NCBI GenBank assembly: GCA_022792835.1
Contig: JAAWBT010000001.1
Span: 1 to 32,636, forward strand
Source: Lachnospiraceae bacterium
Lineage (GTDB): Bacteria > Bacillota > Clostridia > Lachnospirales > Lachnospiraceae
Direction: 5' to 3'
DNA length: 32,636 nucleotides
The notes under the pieces: generated by a model
Seen by the model: only the letters and a program-made list of their open reading frames with translations
Told to the model about the DNA's origin: nothing
The model's database searches: none
Shown: piece by piece, positions 7,339 through 15,327 of the stretch
Layout of the letters: every line of letters starts with the position of its first letter
Position numbering within the stretch: position 1 is the first letter of the stretch
Position numbers and translations under genes: made by a program

Positions 7339-8566
7339 ATGGCGAGAACAGTGGGAATCGGATGATGATGTTACCCTAATCACCTGTCCCAGGCGTTTTG
7401 GTAAGACGCTGAACATGAGCATGACAGAATGCTTTTTTCTGTAAAATACCCTGCTCGGGGCGATCTGTTTGAGGGGCTTAAAATATGGGAAAATGAGAAG
7501 TTTCGGGATCTTCAGGGAAGCTGGCCGGTGATCAGCCTGTCTTTTTCCAATGTAAAGGCGGGAAATCGAATTTTTTAAAGAAATATCCATAGGAATGGAT
7601 GATGTCCATGCTTTTATGGCTCTTCATCAGAGGTCTCTGTATCTGTCCCGTTATTATGGTAAAAAAGTGATTATCCTGCTGGATGAGTATGACACTCCCA
7701 TGCAGGAGGCTTATGTGAATGGCTGCTGGGAGGAGCTTACGGCCTTTATCCGGAACTTATTCAATTCTACCTTTAAGACAAATCCTTATCTGGAGCGGGC
7801 GCTTATGACAGGAATCACAAGGGTCAGCAAAGAATCCATTTTTTCGGACCTGAATAATCTTGAGGTGGTAACAACGACTGCGGAAAAATATGAGGACAGC
7901 TTTGGGTTTACAGAGGAAGAAGTTTTTGCGGCGTTGGATGAATTTAGACTGTCTGATGAAAAAAAGATGTAAAAAAATGGTATGACGGATTTAGATTCGG
8001 AAAACGTCCGGATATTTACAATCCATGGTCTATCATTAATTATCTGGCCAAAAGGAAATTAGGGACCTATTGGGCCAATACAAGTTCCAACAGTTTGTAT
8101 ACGGCCAGATGAGCGAAAATGAAACTGCAGTCTGGAGTCTTTTGCTTGCCAGCGGATATCTGAGGGTGTTTGGCTGCCGAAAACTTACAGATGAAGAGTG
8201 GGGGTTTTTGATTCCTCAGTATGAATTGGGGATTACAAATCTGGAAGTGGAAATTATGTTTCACCAGATGGCGGCCGGACGGTTCCAGAAGGATCCATAC
8301 GATTACGATGAATTTATCAGAGCCTTGTGGGACGGAAATGTGAAAGCGACTTTGTATTAGGGCTTTTGGTGACTCTTCGGAAAAAATATGTGCTTACTTC
8401 CAACAGAGAAAGCGGATTTGGCCGTTATGACGTTATGCTGGAACCGAGAGACTTGAAAGACGATGCCATCATTCTGGAATTTAAAGTGCAGGAGCTGGGG
8501 GAGGAAAAGGAGCTTTCGGATACGGTGGATGCGGCGCTTAAACAGATAGAGGAAAAGAAGTGCTGA
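7339..8566 (+). pseudogene. AAA-ATPase-like / PD-(D/E)XK nuclease-domain protein, degraded
   Basis: The pieces in order match the common PF09820 + PF08011 protein, usually about 500-580 residues. They are: the start MARTVGIG (ATG 7339, AGGAGG just upstream); a deletion joining it to DDDVTLITCPRRFGKTLNMS, which still holds the Walker A-like RRFGKT; KYPARGDLFEGLKIWENEKF; KKVIILLDEYDTPMQEAYVN (Walker B LLDEYD); TGITRVSKESIFSDLNNLEV; WYDGFRFGKRPDIYNPWSII; and the nuclease part ESGFGRYDVMLEPRDLKDDA and IILEFKVQEL with the D...EFK residues. Stops and frameshifts occur near 7360, 7440, 7580, 7970, 8075 and 8345, so it cannot make a full protein. Such genes are multi-copy accessory genes in Lachnospiraceae; their role is unclear. 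Confidence 0.85.
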
Positions 8567-8580
8567 TTGGATAAATTATT

Positions 8581-8832
8581 TTAATGGGTCCTAACTTGAC
8601 TGGGGCGAAGGAACAGGTATTTATGGTTTTAGGAAGCAGAGCAGCGAAGATGGGGTTCGTTGTTCTGCTTTTTCTTGAGAATAAAAAAACTTTACCGTCG
8701 GTTGACAAGAGCATACACGGTCGGAGAAGGGGGAATTTCTACATGAGCTGCGTTACTTTCTTTCCGTGTACCTCTCTGTACGCGTCGTTCCAGTGCCTTG
8801 CCAACCGATGGTATTGTTTTATGGGAGAATAA
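8581..8832 (+). pseudogene. 5' piece related to the small membrane ORF, followed by unrelated sequence
   Basis: Bases 8581-8600 are identical to 778-797 (ttaatgggtcctaacttgac). The encoded start MGPNLTGAKEQVF matches MGPNLTQAEGQVF at 781, so this is a diverged N-terminal half. After about 20 residues similarity is lost, and the remaining frame to 8832 looks non-coding. Together with the C-terminal piece at 6949-7037 it flanks the broken AAA/PD-(D/E)XK gene. No ribosome site precedes the ATG. Confidence 0.5.
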
Positions 8833-8842
8833 TAACGTTATT
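8831..8842. promoter_or_regulatory. Upstream palindrome AATAACGTTATT
   Basis: A perfect 12-base palindrome with the central AACGTT shared by the operator at 9050-9063. The two centres are 220 bp apart, close to 21 helical turns. It could be an auxiliary LacI-family operator; it may also be chance in an AT-rich stretch. Bases 8843-8990 are A-rich and contain nothing else I can name. Confidence 0.3.
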
Positions 8843-8990
8843 TACATAAAAAAGCAATGGAAAAAGTGCAGAAAACAAAAATCCGCAGGGCTTCTCGTCA
8901 GACAAGGCAAAAAAAGAAGAAAAAATCAGAAGAAATCTTAGAGATTAACTTACTATATTCAAAAAATAATGAAAAATATAAAAATAATTA

Positions 8991-9020
8991 TTGACAAATC
9001 TAAGGGAGAGATGGTAAAGT
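8991..9020 (+). promoter_or_regulatory. Promoter of the aminotransferase-transporter-amidohydrolase operon
   Basis: Perfect TTGACA at 8991-8996, an 18-base spacer and TAAAGT at 9015-9020. Transcription would start near 9027, just before the palindrome at 9050-9063 and about 70 bases before the preferred ATG at 9097. Confidence 0.6.
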
Positions 9021-9049
9021 TACATCATAAGTTTTGGCTGGCCGCAAAA

Positions 9050-9063
9050 TAACAACGTTGTTA
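9050..9063. promoter_or_regulatory. LacI-type operator TAACAACGTTGTTA
   Basis: A perfect 14-base palindrome with a central CG, as LacI-family operators have, placed about 25-35 bases after the predicted transcription start, where a bound repressor would block elongation. The natural candidate regulator is the LacI-family protein at the end of this cluster (17073-18155). Its position inside the transcribed leader argues that translation starts at 9097, not at the upstream TTG (9034). Confidence 0.55.
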
Positions 9064-9096
9064 ATTCTAGAATTCGAAAAGGAAGGTATTTGGGCT

Positions 9097-10437
9097 ATGG
9101 TTAATGACTGTGCAAAAAGCAAAGAACTTTCCCGGCGTTTTAATAAAATTTATCCTGCCGGGCATTCGAACAACAAAGATCCTTATGAGGTGGCGGATTA
9201 TCGTCTTTTTATCCAGAAAGCAAAGGGGGCCCATGTCTGGGATATTGATGGAAACGAGTACATAGAGTTCAACAGCGCTTTTGGCCCGACGTTGCTTGGT
9301 CACTGCAATGAGGAGTATGTCCGGGAGCTGGAGGACGCCCTGGAAACGTCTGCGACTCTTGCAGGAAGCAATCTATTGTTTTCCACTGATGACGTGGAGG
9401 TGGGGGAAATCATTACCAAGTATGTCCCCTGCGCCGAACAGATCAAATTTAATATGACCGGAAGTGAAGCGGTTCAGATGGCAATCCGTATCGCCAGGGC
9501 TTATACAGGAAAGAGGATGATCCTGCGCTTTACGGATAACTATCACGGCTGGTTTGACAACATTTACGGCGGGAAACCGGGGGATTTGAGGTCGGGAGAG
9601 CTGCCGGTTGCCCAGGAGGATCCCTCCAGCGATTACCAGACCCTGGGAAAATTCCCACAGGCCATTAAAGAAAGCATCATTCTTCCCTGGAATGATTTCG
9701 AAGCCTTCCGGGAAACCATGGAAAAATACCATGAAGACATTGCAATCGTTCACTTTGAACCGATTGTGTGCAATCATTTTGGTTTTTTCCCGAAACCGGG
9801 CTTCATGGAACTGATTCGGGAGCTGTGTACCAAATATAATGTGGTGATGAGTATGGACGAGATCATTACCGGCTTTCGTCTCGGGTTTGGCGGCGCCCAG
9901 GAGTACTTTGGAGTGACACCTGACATCTGTACTTTGGCGAAGTCCATTGCCGGGGGCCTGCCCATGGCCTGTGTGGCCGGGCAGAGAAAGGTCATGAGTA
10001 TTCTGGACGACAGAAAAGTGGCGGCATCCGGAACCTTTAACGGATGGAACCTGGGAATGCGGGCGATCCTGGCGACCACCAGAATCCTGGAGCGGGATAA
10101 CGGAGCGGCATATAGAAAGATGTATGCGCTTCAGGACAAGCTGATCGGAGGAATCCTAGAAAGCGCAGAGAAACATGGGATCAAGATGCGGATCAATGAC
10201 TGCCCGGGCGCATTCTTTACCCTGTTTGGCGTAGAGGGAGGAAGAAAGCGGGTATATACGGCTGATGAACTGGAAGGCATCGACATTTTGCAATTTAAAA
10301 AATTCCGGAGGATTCTTCAGGAAGAAGAGGGGATCATTACGCTGCCGGCGACCAGATGGTATATGAATATTTCCCATACGGAAGAGGACATTGATCATAC
10401 GATAGCGGCTGTAGACCGGGTGATGACAAAATTGTAA
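9097..10437 (+). CDS. Class III PLP aminotransferase (glutamate-1-semialdehyde aminomutase-like)
   Basis: A 446-residue PLP enzyme from ATG 9097, which follows GGAAGG. A TTG at 9034 would add 21 residues but overlaps the operator. Class III hallmarks are visible: YPAGHSN near the start; the phosphate-binding MTGSEAVQMAIRIARAYTGK; the YHGW tyrosine region; Asp254 in MSMDEIITGFRLGFGG, which contacts the pyridine nitrogen; and Lys282 in CTLAKSIAGGLPMA for the Schiff base. This subfamily includes the GSA aminomutase and D-phenylglycine-type aminotransferases. Tetrapyrrole synthesis is unlikely here because the gene heads a transport/amidohydrolase operon. More likely it transfers the amino group of the compound released by the amidohydrolase; this is inference. 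Confidence 0.85.
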   Translation: MVNDCAKSKELSRRFNKIYPAGHSNNKDPYEVADYRLFIQKAKGAHVWDIDGNEYIEFNSAFGPTLLGHCNEEYVRELEDALETSATLAGSNLLFSTDDVEVGEIITKYVPCAEQIKFNMTGSEAVQMAIRIARAYTGKRMILRFTDNYHGWFDNIYGGKPGDLRSGELPVAQEDPSSDYQTLGKFPQAIKESIILPWNDFEAFRETMEKYHEDIAIVHFEPIVCNHFGFFPKPGFMELIRELCTKYNVVMSMDEIITGFRLGFGGAQEYFGVTPDICTLAKSIAGGLPMACVAGQRKVMSILDDRKVAASGTFNGWNLGMRAILATTRILERDNGAAYRKMYALQDKLIGGILESAEKHGIKMRINDCPGAFFTLFGVEGGRKRVYTADELEGIDILQFKKFRRILQEEEGIITLPATRWYMNISHTEEDIDHTIAAVDRVMTKL

Positions 10438-10491
10438 AAGGCCTTGTACAGCGAAAGCTGTATGAGAAAAGATGAAAGAGGAGTGAAAGCG

Positions 10492-11550
10492 GTGGTTCAT
10501 AACAATCAGTTTTCTGTGAAAACATTCGTGAAGAATTCTGGATTTTTATCAGTCACGCGGATGCTTTCCTGTTATATATTTCTTGTCCTGTGCGTATTGG
10601 CAGGCCTGGTTAACAGAGATTTTTTTGCGTGGTCCACATGGCAAAGCATGCTTTCCTCTGCGGCTCCCATGGGGGTGGTGGCATTGGGAGCTATGGTAGT
10701 CATTATTTCCGGCGGTCTTGACATGACCGCAGAACAGGGCGTGGCAGCAAGCGCGGCTGTGGCAGGCTGTGTGTTCGGATGGTCTCAGAACAATATCTGG
10801 CTTACATTTGCCGCTGCCCTTCTGGCAGGAGCGCTGCTTGGAGTCATCAATGGAGTGATCATTACCAAGCTGCACATTCAGCCCTTTATTACGACGCTCG
10901 CGACTATGGCGCTTTGTCAGGGAATTGCATTTTGGCTCAATGAGGGTCATACGGTTAATTTGATGGAAAATCCTAATTTTAATGTGCTGGCGTCCACGCT
11001 TTTGTTGGAGAGCCAGTCCAGGGAAATCGTCAATGGTTCAGAAGTGGTCGTGACCCATGGCATTCCCTTAAGCTTTATTATTTTCCTGGCGCTGGCCATT
11101 GCCACCTATATGGTTTTGAATAAAACAAAGATGGGGGGTTATGTGTATTCTCTCGGGGGGAAGGAAGAGGCAGTGGCCTTTGCGGGAGTTCCTGTGGTCA
11201 GATATAAAATCCTCGTCTACATGTTTGCCGGATTTTGTACCGGAGTCGGAACATGTATCACGATTTCACGGGTGGGCCACATTGCAGCAAATACCACAGG
11301 GGCAACCTTGATGGATGTGGTCGGCTCTGTCATCATAGGCGGGACAAGCGTGTCAGGCGGAAAGGGGTATGTGTTTGGAACGGTCATGGGAGTCCTGATC
11401 ATGGTGGTGATTTCCCAGTTGTTTTACTTCTGGAATATTCCTACTTTGTGGCGGGATGTATTTAAAGGGGCGATCATCCTATTCGCTCTGGTCCTTGACC
11501 GGGTTGTCAATCAATGGAACAGCCGGCGAAAAGCACTTTTGCCGACGTAG
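10492..11550 (+). CDS. CUT2-type (RbsC-like) ABC transporter permease
   Basis: A hydrophobic 352-residue protein of the ribose/autoinducer-type permease family (BPD_transp_2). Start GTG 10492 is chosen because AGAGGAG (10477-10483) lies 8 bases upstream; a TTG at 10444 is the outer limit. Family signatures are GVVALGAMVVIISGGLDMTA near the N-terminus, GVINGVIITKLHIQPFITTL in the middle, and the cytoplasmic-loop/TM segment VVGSVIIGGTSVSGGKGYVF. About eight to ten membrane segments are visible. It lies 54 bases after the aminotransferase and 34 before the binding protein. The operon encodes a second permease fused to the ATPase, so this one may form a heterodimeric channel with it. Confidence 0.88.
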   Translation: MVHNNQFSVKTFVKNSGFLSVTRMLSCYIFLVLCVLAGLVNRDFFAWSTWQSMLSSAAPMGVVALGAMVVIISGGLDMTAEQGVAASAAVAGCVFGWSQNNIWLTFAAALLAGALLGVINGVIITKLHIQPFITTLATMALCQGIAFWLNEGHTVNLMENPNFNVLASTLLLESQSREIVNGSEVVVTHGIPLSFIIFLALAIATYMVLNKTKMGGYVYSLGGKEEAVAFAGVPVVRYKILVYMFAGFCTGVGTCITISRVGHIAANTTGATLMDVVGSVIIGGTSVSGGKGYVFGTVMGVLIMVVISQLFYFWNIPTLWRDVFKGAIILFALVLDRVVNQWNSRRKALLPT

Positions 11551-11584
11551 AGAATTAAAATTTTACATTTACAGGAGGAAGGAT

Positions 11585-12688
11585 ATGAAAAAGTTTAAAG
11601 GATGGTTATTGGTTTTAGCAATGGGATTGATCATTGGAAGTTTGGCAGGCTGTGGAGGGGATAAAAAGGAAGAGGAAGCCGGCACAAAGGCGCCTGTGGC
11701 AGAGACAAAGAAGGAAGGAGAAACAAAGGCGGCGGAGGGGCAGGAAGACGGAGCCTATGGATTTAAGATAGGCGGCTGCGCCATTGATATGAGCAGTCCC
11801 TTATTTGTGGCCCTGGTGAACGCCAGCGAAGAAATGGCGGAAAGATACGGGTGCTCCATTGTGTGGAAGTCAGGGGAAGGCTCCCTGGAAAAACAGATTG
11901 ATATTGTGGAAAATTATATTGAGCAGGGAATGGATGTGATCATGATTGATCCGCTGGATGCAGAAGGTATGGCGGCGACCATTGAAAAGGCGCAGAAGGC
12001 AGGAATCAAGACCATTACCATGGGAAATTATGTGAAAGCAGAGGGGAATGTTTCGACGGTTTACAATGACGTTGTGGATGTGGCTTCCTGCGTGGAGCTG
12101 ATGGTCCATATGCAGGGAGAAGACTGCAAGCTGGCAGGCATTATGGGCACTCAGGGCAATTATTCTTCTGATCGAAGAGAAGAAGGCTTTTTGGCAGGCT
12201 GTGAAAAATTTCCCAATGTAACGTCCATTATCGGTTACTGTGATTATACGGCTTCCGTGGGAGCCACTGCCGCTCAGGATATGCTGGCAGCCAATAAGGA
12301 TATAGCCGGAATGTGGATCGTGGACGATACAGTGGCCTATGCCGTTCAGGAAGTCATCTCTTCTGCAGGCTTGTCGGACAATATTTTGGTCATGTGCCTG
12401 TGCGGGATGGATGAGGCTGTGGCAAAAGTGGATTCCGGCGAGATTTTTGGGACGAACCTTCTTGGAGGAGCCCGACTTGGCTATTACAATACATCTGTGG
12501 CAATCCAGATGTGCCTTGGGGAAGAATTTGATGAAATTGAATATTTTCCCTGTCCGATTGTCGTGAATGAAGAGACGCTGAAAATTGTGCAGGAGAATCA
12601 GATTGGCACAGACAGTACCTGGATGACCCCGGCAGATGCGTACAAAACTTTAGAACTCGGGGCCACAGAGTTCCTGATTGAAGAATAG
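11585..12688 (+). CDS. Lipoprotein substrate-binding protein (Peripla_BP_4, CUT2 family)
   Basis: A 367-residue lipoprotein. ATG 11585 sits 6 bases after a perfect AGGAGG (11573-11578). It is followed by a signal peptide (KKFKGWLLVLAMGLIIGSL) and the lipobox LAGC with Cys23, so it is tethered to the outer face of the membrane. A charged, low-complexity linker (residues 25-55) leads to the sugar-binding-protein fold: IGGCAIDMSSPLFVALVNAS, VENYIEQGMDVIMIDPLDAE and AGIKTITMGNY. These match the RbsB-type family, whose members bind sugars, polyols, autoinducers or other small ligands. It is unusually rich in cysteine for the family. The ligand is not deducible; neighbours suggest an N-acyl or D-amino-acid-containing compound. 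Confidence 0.88.
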   Translation: MKKFKGWLLVLAMGLIIGSLAGCGGDKKEEEAGTKAPVAETKKEGETKAAEGQEDGAYGFKIGGCAIDMSSPLFVALVNASEEMAERYGCSIVWKSGEGSLEKQIDIVENYIEQGMDVIMIDPLDAEGMAATIEKAQKAGIKTITMGNYVKAEGNVSTVYNDVVDVASCVELMVHMQGEDCKLAGIMGTQGNYSSDRREEGFLAGCEKFPNVTSIIGYCDYTASVGATAAQDMLAANKDIAGMWIVDDTVAYAVQEVISSAGLSDNILVMCLCGMDEAVAKVDSGEIFGTNLLGGARLGYYNTSVAIQMCLGEEFDEIEYFPCPIVVNEETLKIVQENQIGTDSTWMTPADAYKTLELGATEFLIEE

Positions 12689-12741
12689 ATAAGATTGCAG
12701 AGATAACCGGGATTGAAAACCATATCAGAGAGGTGTTTGAG

Positions 12742-15291
12742 TTGGGAAAAAATCAATTGCATATCAATAAACGGTATCTTTTCCTGAGCGTGATAGCGGC
12801 CATGTTGATTCTTGTGTTTTCCATCGCCTCCCCCAGTTTCTTCAGCGTGGGCACGCTGAGAAACCTGCTAAGACAGAATGCCGCGCTGCTCATTGTCTCT
12901 GTAGGGCTTACTTTTGTCATGCTGACAGGGGGAAACGATTTGTCTGTCGGAGCGAATGCGGCAGTATCCGCGGCTGTGGGCGCTTACGTCATGCAGATGA
13001 TGGGCGGCAGGAATCTGGTGTTGAGCGCAGCCTGCGGCATTTTAAGTTCGATTGCGGTGGGAACTTTTTTCGGATTGGTGAATGGAGTTTTGGTGGGATA
13101 TCTGGGCATCAATGGATTTATTACGACTCTCGGCACGATGTCTTTGACGAGAGGGCTGGCCAAAGCTCTGACGGAGTCTTCAAGAATCTCCATCAGCAAT
13201 GACATTTATAACTGGATGGGGCAGGAACAGATCGGAATTCTACCGGTTACGATTTTTCCTATTCTCATCATATCGGCCTTTGCTGTTTATCTGTTAAAGT
13301 ACAGCCGGTTTGGACGGAATACGTATGCGGTCGGCGGAAACCGCGTCACGGCAAGAGCCGCGGGAATTAACGCAAGAAAACATATCATGCTGGTATATGT
13401 CCTGCTGGGAGCTTTCGTTGGAGTCGCCTCCATTATCAGCGCGGGCCGTGTGACATCGGCCCAGGCGCTGGCGAATACAAACTTTGAGTTTGAAGTGATC
13501 ACAGCAGTTATTCTCGGCGGGACAAGCCTTTTTGGCGGCGTGGGAACCATTGCCGGGACTTTGTTTGGCTGCCTGATCATGGCGATCATCAATACAGGAA
13601 TTTTGATGTTGGACATTCAGTACTCGATGCAGTATTTTGCAAAAGCTCTTTTGATTGTTGCAGCGGTGTATGTCAACATTCAGTCGGAAATCGTCAAGGT
13701 AAAAGAGGGCAGGAAGAAAGCAGAAAACAAAGCCGTCTTCCATCATAATGCCCAGGCGCTTGAGGCAGTCGCAAAGAATGAACAGAGGGTGTTGTCTTTT
13801 GCGCATATCAGCAAAGCCTTTCCCGGCGTGCAGGCTCTTACAGATATCAGCTTTGACATTGAACGGGGAAAGGTCCATGCGCTCATGGGAGAAAACGGGG
13901 CAGGAAAATCCACACTGATGAAAATTTTATCCGGCGTATACCAGAAGGATGAAGGGGAGATTCTGATTGATGAGGTTCCTGTAAACATTGCCTCTCCTGT
14001 GGATTCTCAAAAGCTGGGGATTTCCATTATTTATCAGGAGTTTGCGCTGGTGCCGGAAATATCCATCACAAAAAACATATTCCTGGGAAAAGAGATTCGG
14101 TCAAAGATCCCCTCCATAATCGACTCGAAAAAGATGAAGGCCAGGACAGAAGACCTGTTGAAGCGCTTTGGAATGAAGCTGAATGTGGGGAAAAATATTT
14201 CTGAGCTGAAAGTGGGGCAGCAGCAGATGATTGAGATTGCCAAAGCCATCAGTTCCAATGCGTGGATTGTGGTGATGGATGAACCGACTGCTGCTATTAC
14301 AGAGGCGGACAAAGAACGGCTGTTTGACATGATTCGGGAATTGAAAGCCAATGGCATTGCCATTGTATATATTTCCCATCGGATGTCAGAGATTTTTGAA
14401 ATTGCAGATACCGTTACCGTCCTCAGAGACGGCCGGCATGTGGTTACCGCGCCGGTGGAAGAAATGAATGAGGCAAAGCTGATTAAATACATGGTTGGGC
14501 GGGAATTGTCTGATATCTTCAACAGAGAGAAGGAAACGACAGGAGAGGCTGTGCTGGAAGTGAAAAATCTATATAGAAAAGGTGTTTTTGAACCAGTCAG
14601 CTTTGTGGTGCGGGAAGGTGAGGTCTTGGGGCTAAGCGGTTTGATGGGCGCGGGGAGGACAGAAATCTGCCGCTGCATTTTCGGACTGGATCAGGCAGAC
14701 GGAGGAGAAATTTATCTGAATGGAAAAAAGCTATCCATCCGAAGCACCTTTGACGCCATTCAAGAAGGAATCTGCATGGTGTCGGAGGACCGGAAAAATG
14801 AAGGGATTGTACCACTGATGTCTGTAAGAGAAAATATAAGCCTGCCGTCTCTGCCGTGGCTCGTAAAATTTCCGGACTATGTAGATAAGAAAAAGGAAAT
14901 GGAAGTCTGCGAGAAATATGTCAGATTGTTGGAAATCAAAACGCCGTCCGGAGAACAGCAGATTAAAAACCTCTCGGGCGGGAACCAGCAGAAGGTCTGC
15001 CTTGCAAAATGGCTGGCAAGGAGTCCGAAATTGATTATTCTGGATGAACCCACAAGAGGAATCGACGTGGGGGCGAAAAAAGAGATTCATCAGTTGATTG
15101 GCCGGCTGGCAAAAGAGAAGATCGCAGTTATCATGATTTCTTCAGAATTGCCGGAAATTCTCGGCGCGTCCGATCGGATCATGGTACTTTGCGAGGGGAA
15201 AGTGACGGCGCTGTACGAAGATGCATCTTCCGTAACTCAGGAGATGATCATGGTCCACGCGGCCGGAGGAAAGGCATCAGTTTCTGTTTAA
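12742..15291 (+). CDS. CUT2 ABC transporter: permease fused to a double ATPase (RbsC-RbsA fusion)
   Basis: One uninterrupted reading frame of about 850 residues joins two proteins normally made separately. Residues 1-310 are an RbsC-like permease (SVGLTFVMLTGGNDLSVGAN, GLVNGVLVGYLGINGFITTL, VILGGTSLFGGVGTIAG). A charged linker (KVKEGRKKAENKAV) leads to an RbsA-like tandem ATPase. The first half has Walker A GENGAGKST near 388, LKVGQQQMIEIAKAIS and VVMDEPTAAIT. The second half has the degenerate GLMGAGRTEICR, a full LSGGNQQKV signature and LIILDEPTRGIDVGAK. Start TTG 12742 is preferred (AGAGAGG 8 bases before); GTG 12733 is possible. The fusion places the ATPase on the cytoplasmic C-terminus of the membrane part, which is topologically reasonable. 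It follows the binding protein by 53 bases. Confidence 0.88.
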   Translation: MGKNQLHINKRYLFLSVIAAMLILVFSIASPSFFSVGTLRNLLRQNAALLIVSVGLTFVMLTGGNDLSVGANAAVSAAVGAYVMQMMGGRNLVLSAACGILSSIAVGTFFGLVNGVLVGYLGINGFITTLGTMSLTRGLAKALTESSRISISNDIYNWMGQEQIGILPVTIFPILIISAFAVYLLKYSRFGRNTYAVGGNRVTARAAGINARKHIMLVYVLLGAFVGVASIISAGRVTSAQALANTNFEFEVITAVILGGTSLFGGVGTIAGTLFGCLIMAIINTGILMLDIQYSMQYFAKALLIVAAVYVNIQSEIVKVKEGRKKAENKAVFHHNAQALEAVAKNEQRVLSFAHISKAFPGVQALTDISFDIERGKVHALMGENGAGKSTLMKILSGVYQKDEGEILIDEVPVNIASPVDSQKLGISIIYQEFALVPEISITKNIFLGKEIRSKIPSIIDSKKMKARTEDLLKRFGMKLNVGKNISELKVGQQQMIEIAKAISSNAWIVVMDEPTAAITEADKERLFDMIRELKANGIAIVYISHRMSEIFEIADTVTVLRDGRHVVTAPVEEMNEAKLIKYMVGRELSDIFNREKETTGEAVLEVKNLYRKGVFEPVSFVVREGEVLGLSGLMGAGRTEICRCIFGLDQADGGEIYLNGKKLSIRSTFDAIQEGICMVSEDRKNEGIVPLMSVRENISLPSLPWLVKFPDYVDKKKEMEVCEKYVRLLEIKTPSGEQQIKNLSGGNQQKVCLAKWLARSPKLIILDEPTRGIDVGAKKEIHQLIGRLAKEKIAVIMISSELPEILGASDRIMVLCEGKVTALYEDASSVTQEMIMVHAAGGKASVSV

Positions 15292-15327
15292 AGAGAGAAA
15301 AAAGCATTTGGGGAAAGGAGTATGGGG

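Noticed and set aside
8584-8832. An intact 82-residue gene
   Set aside because: Only the first 20 or so residues resemble another sequence; the remainder has no domain character, and no ribosome site precedes the ATG.
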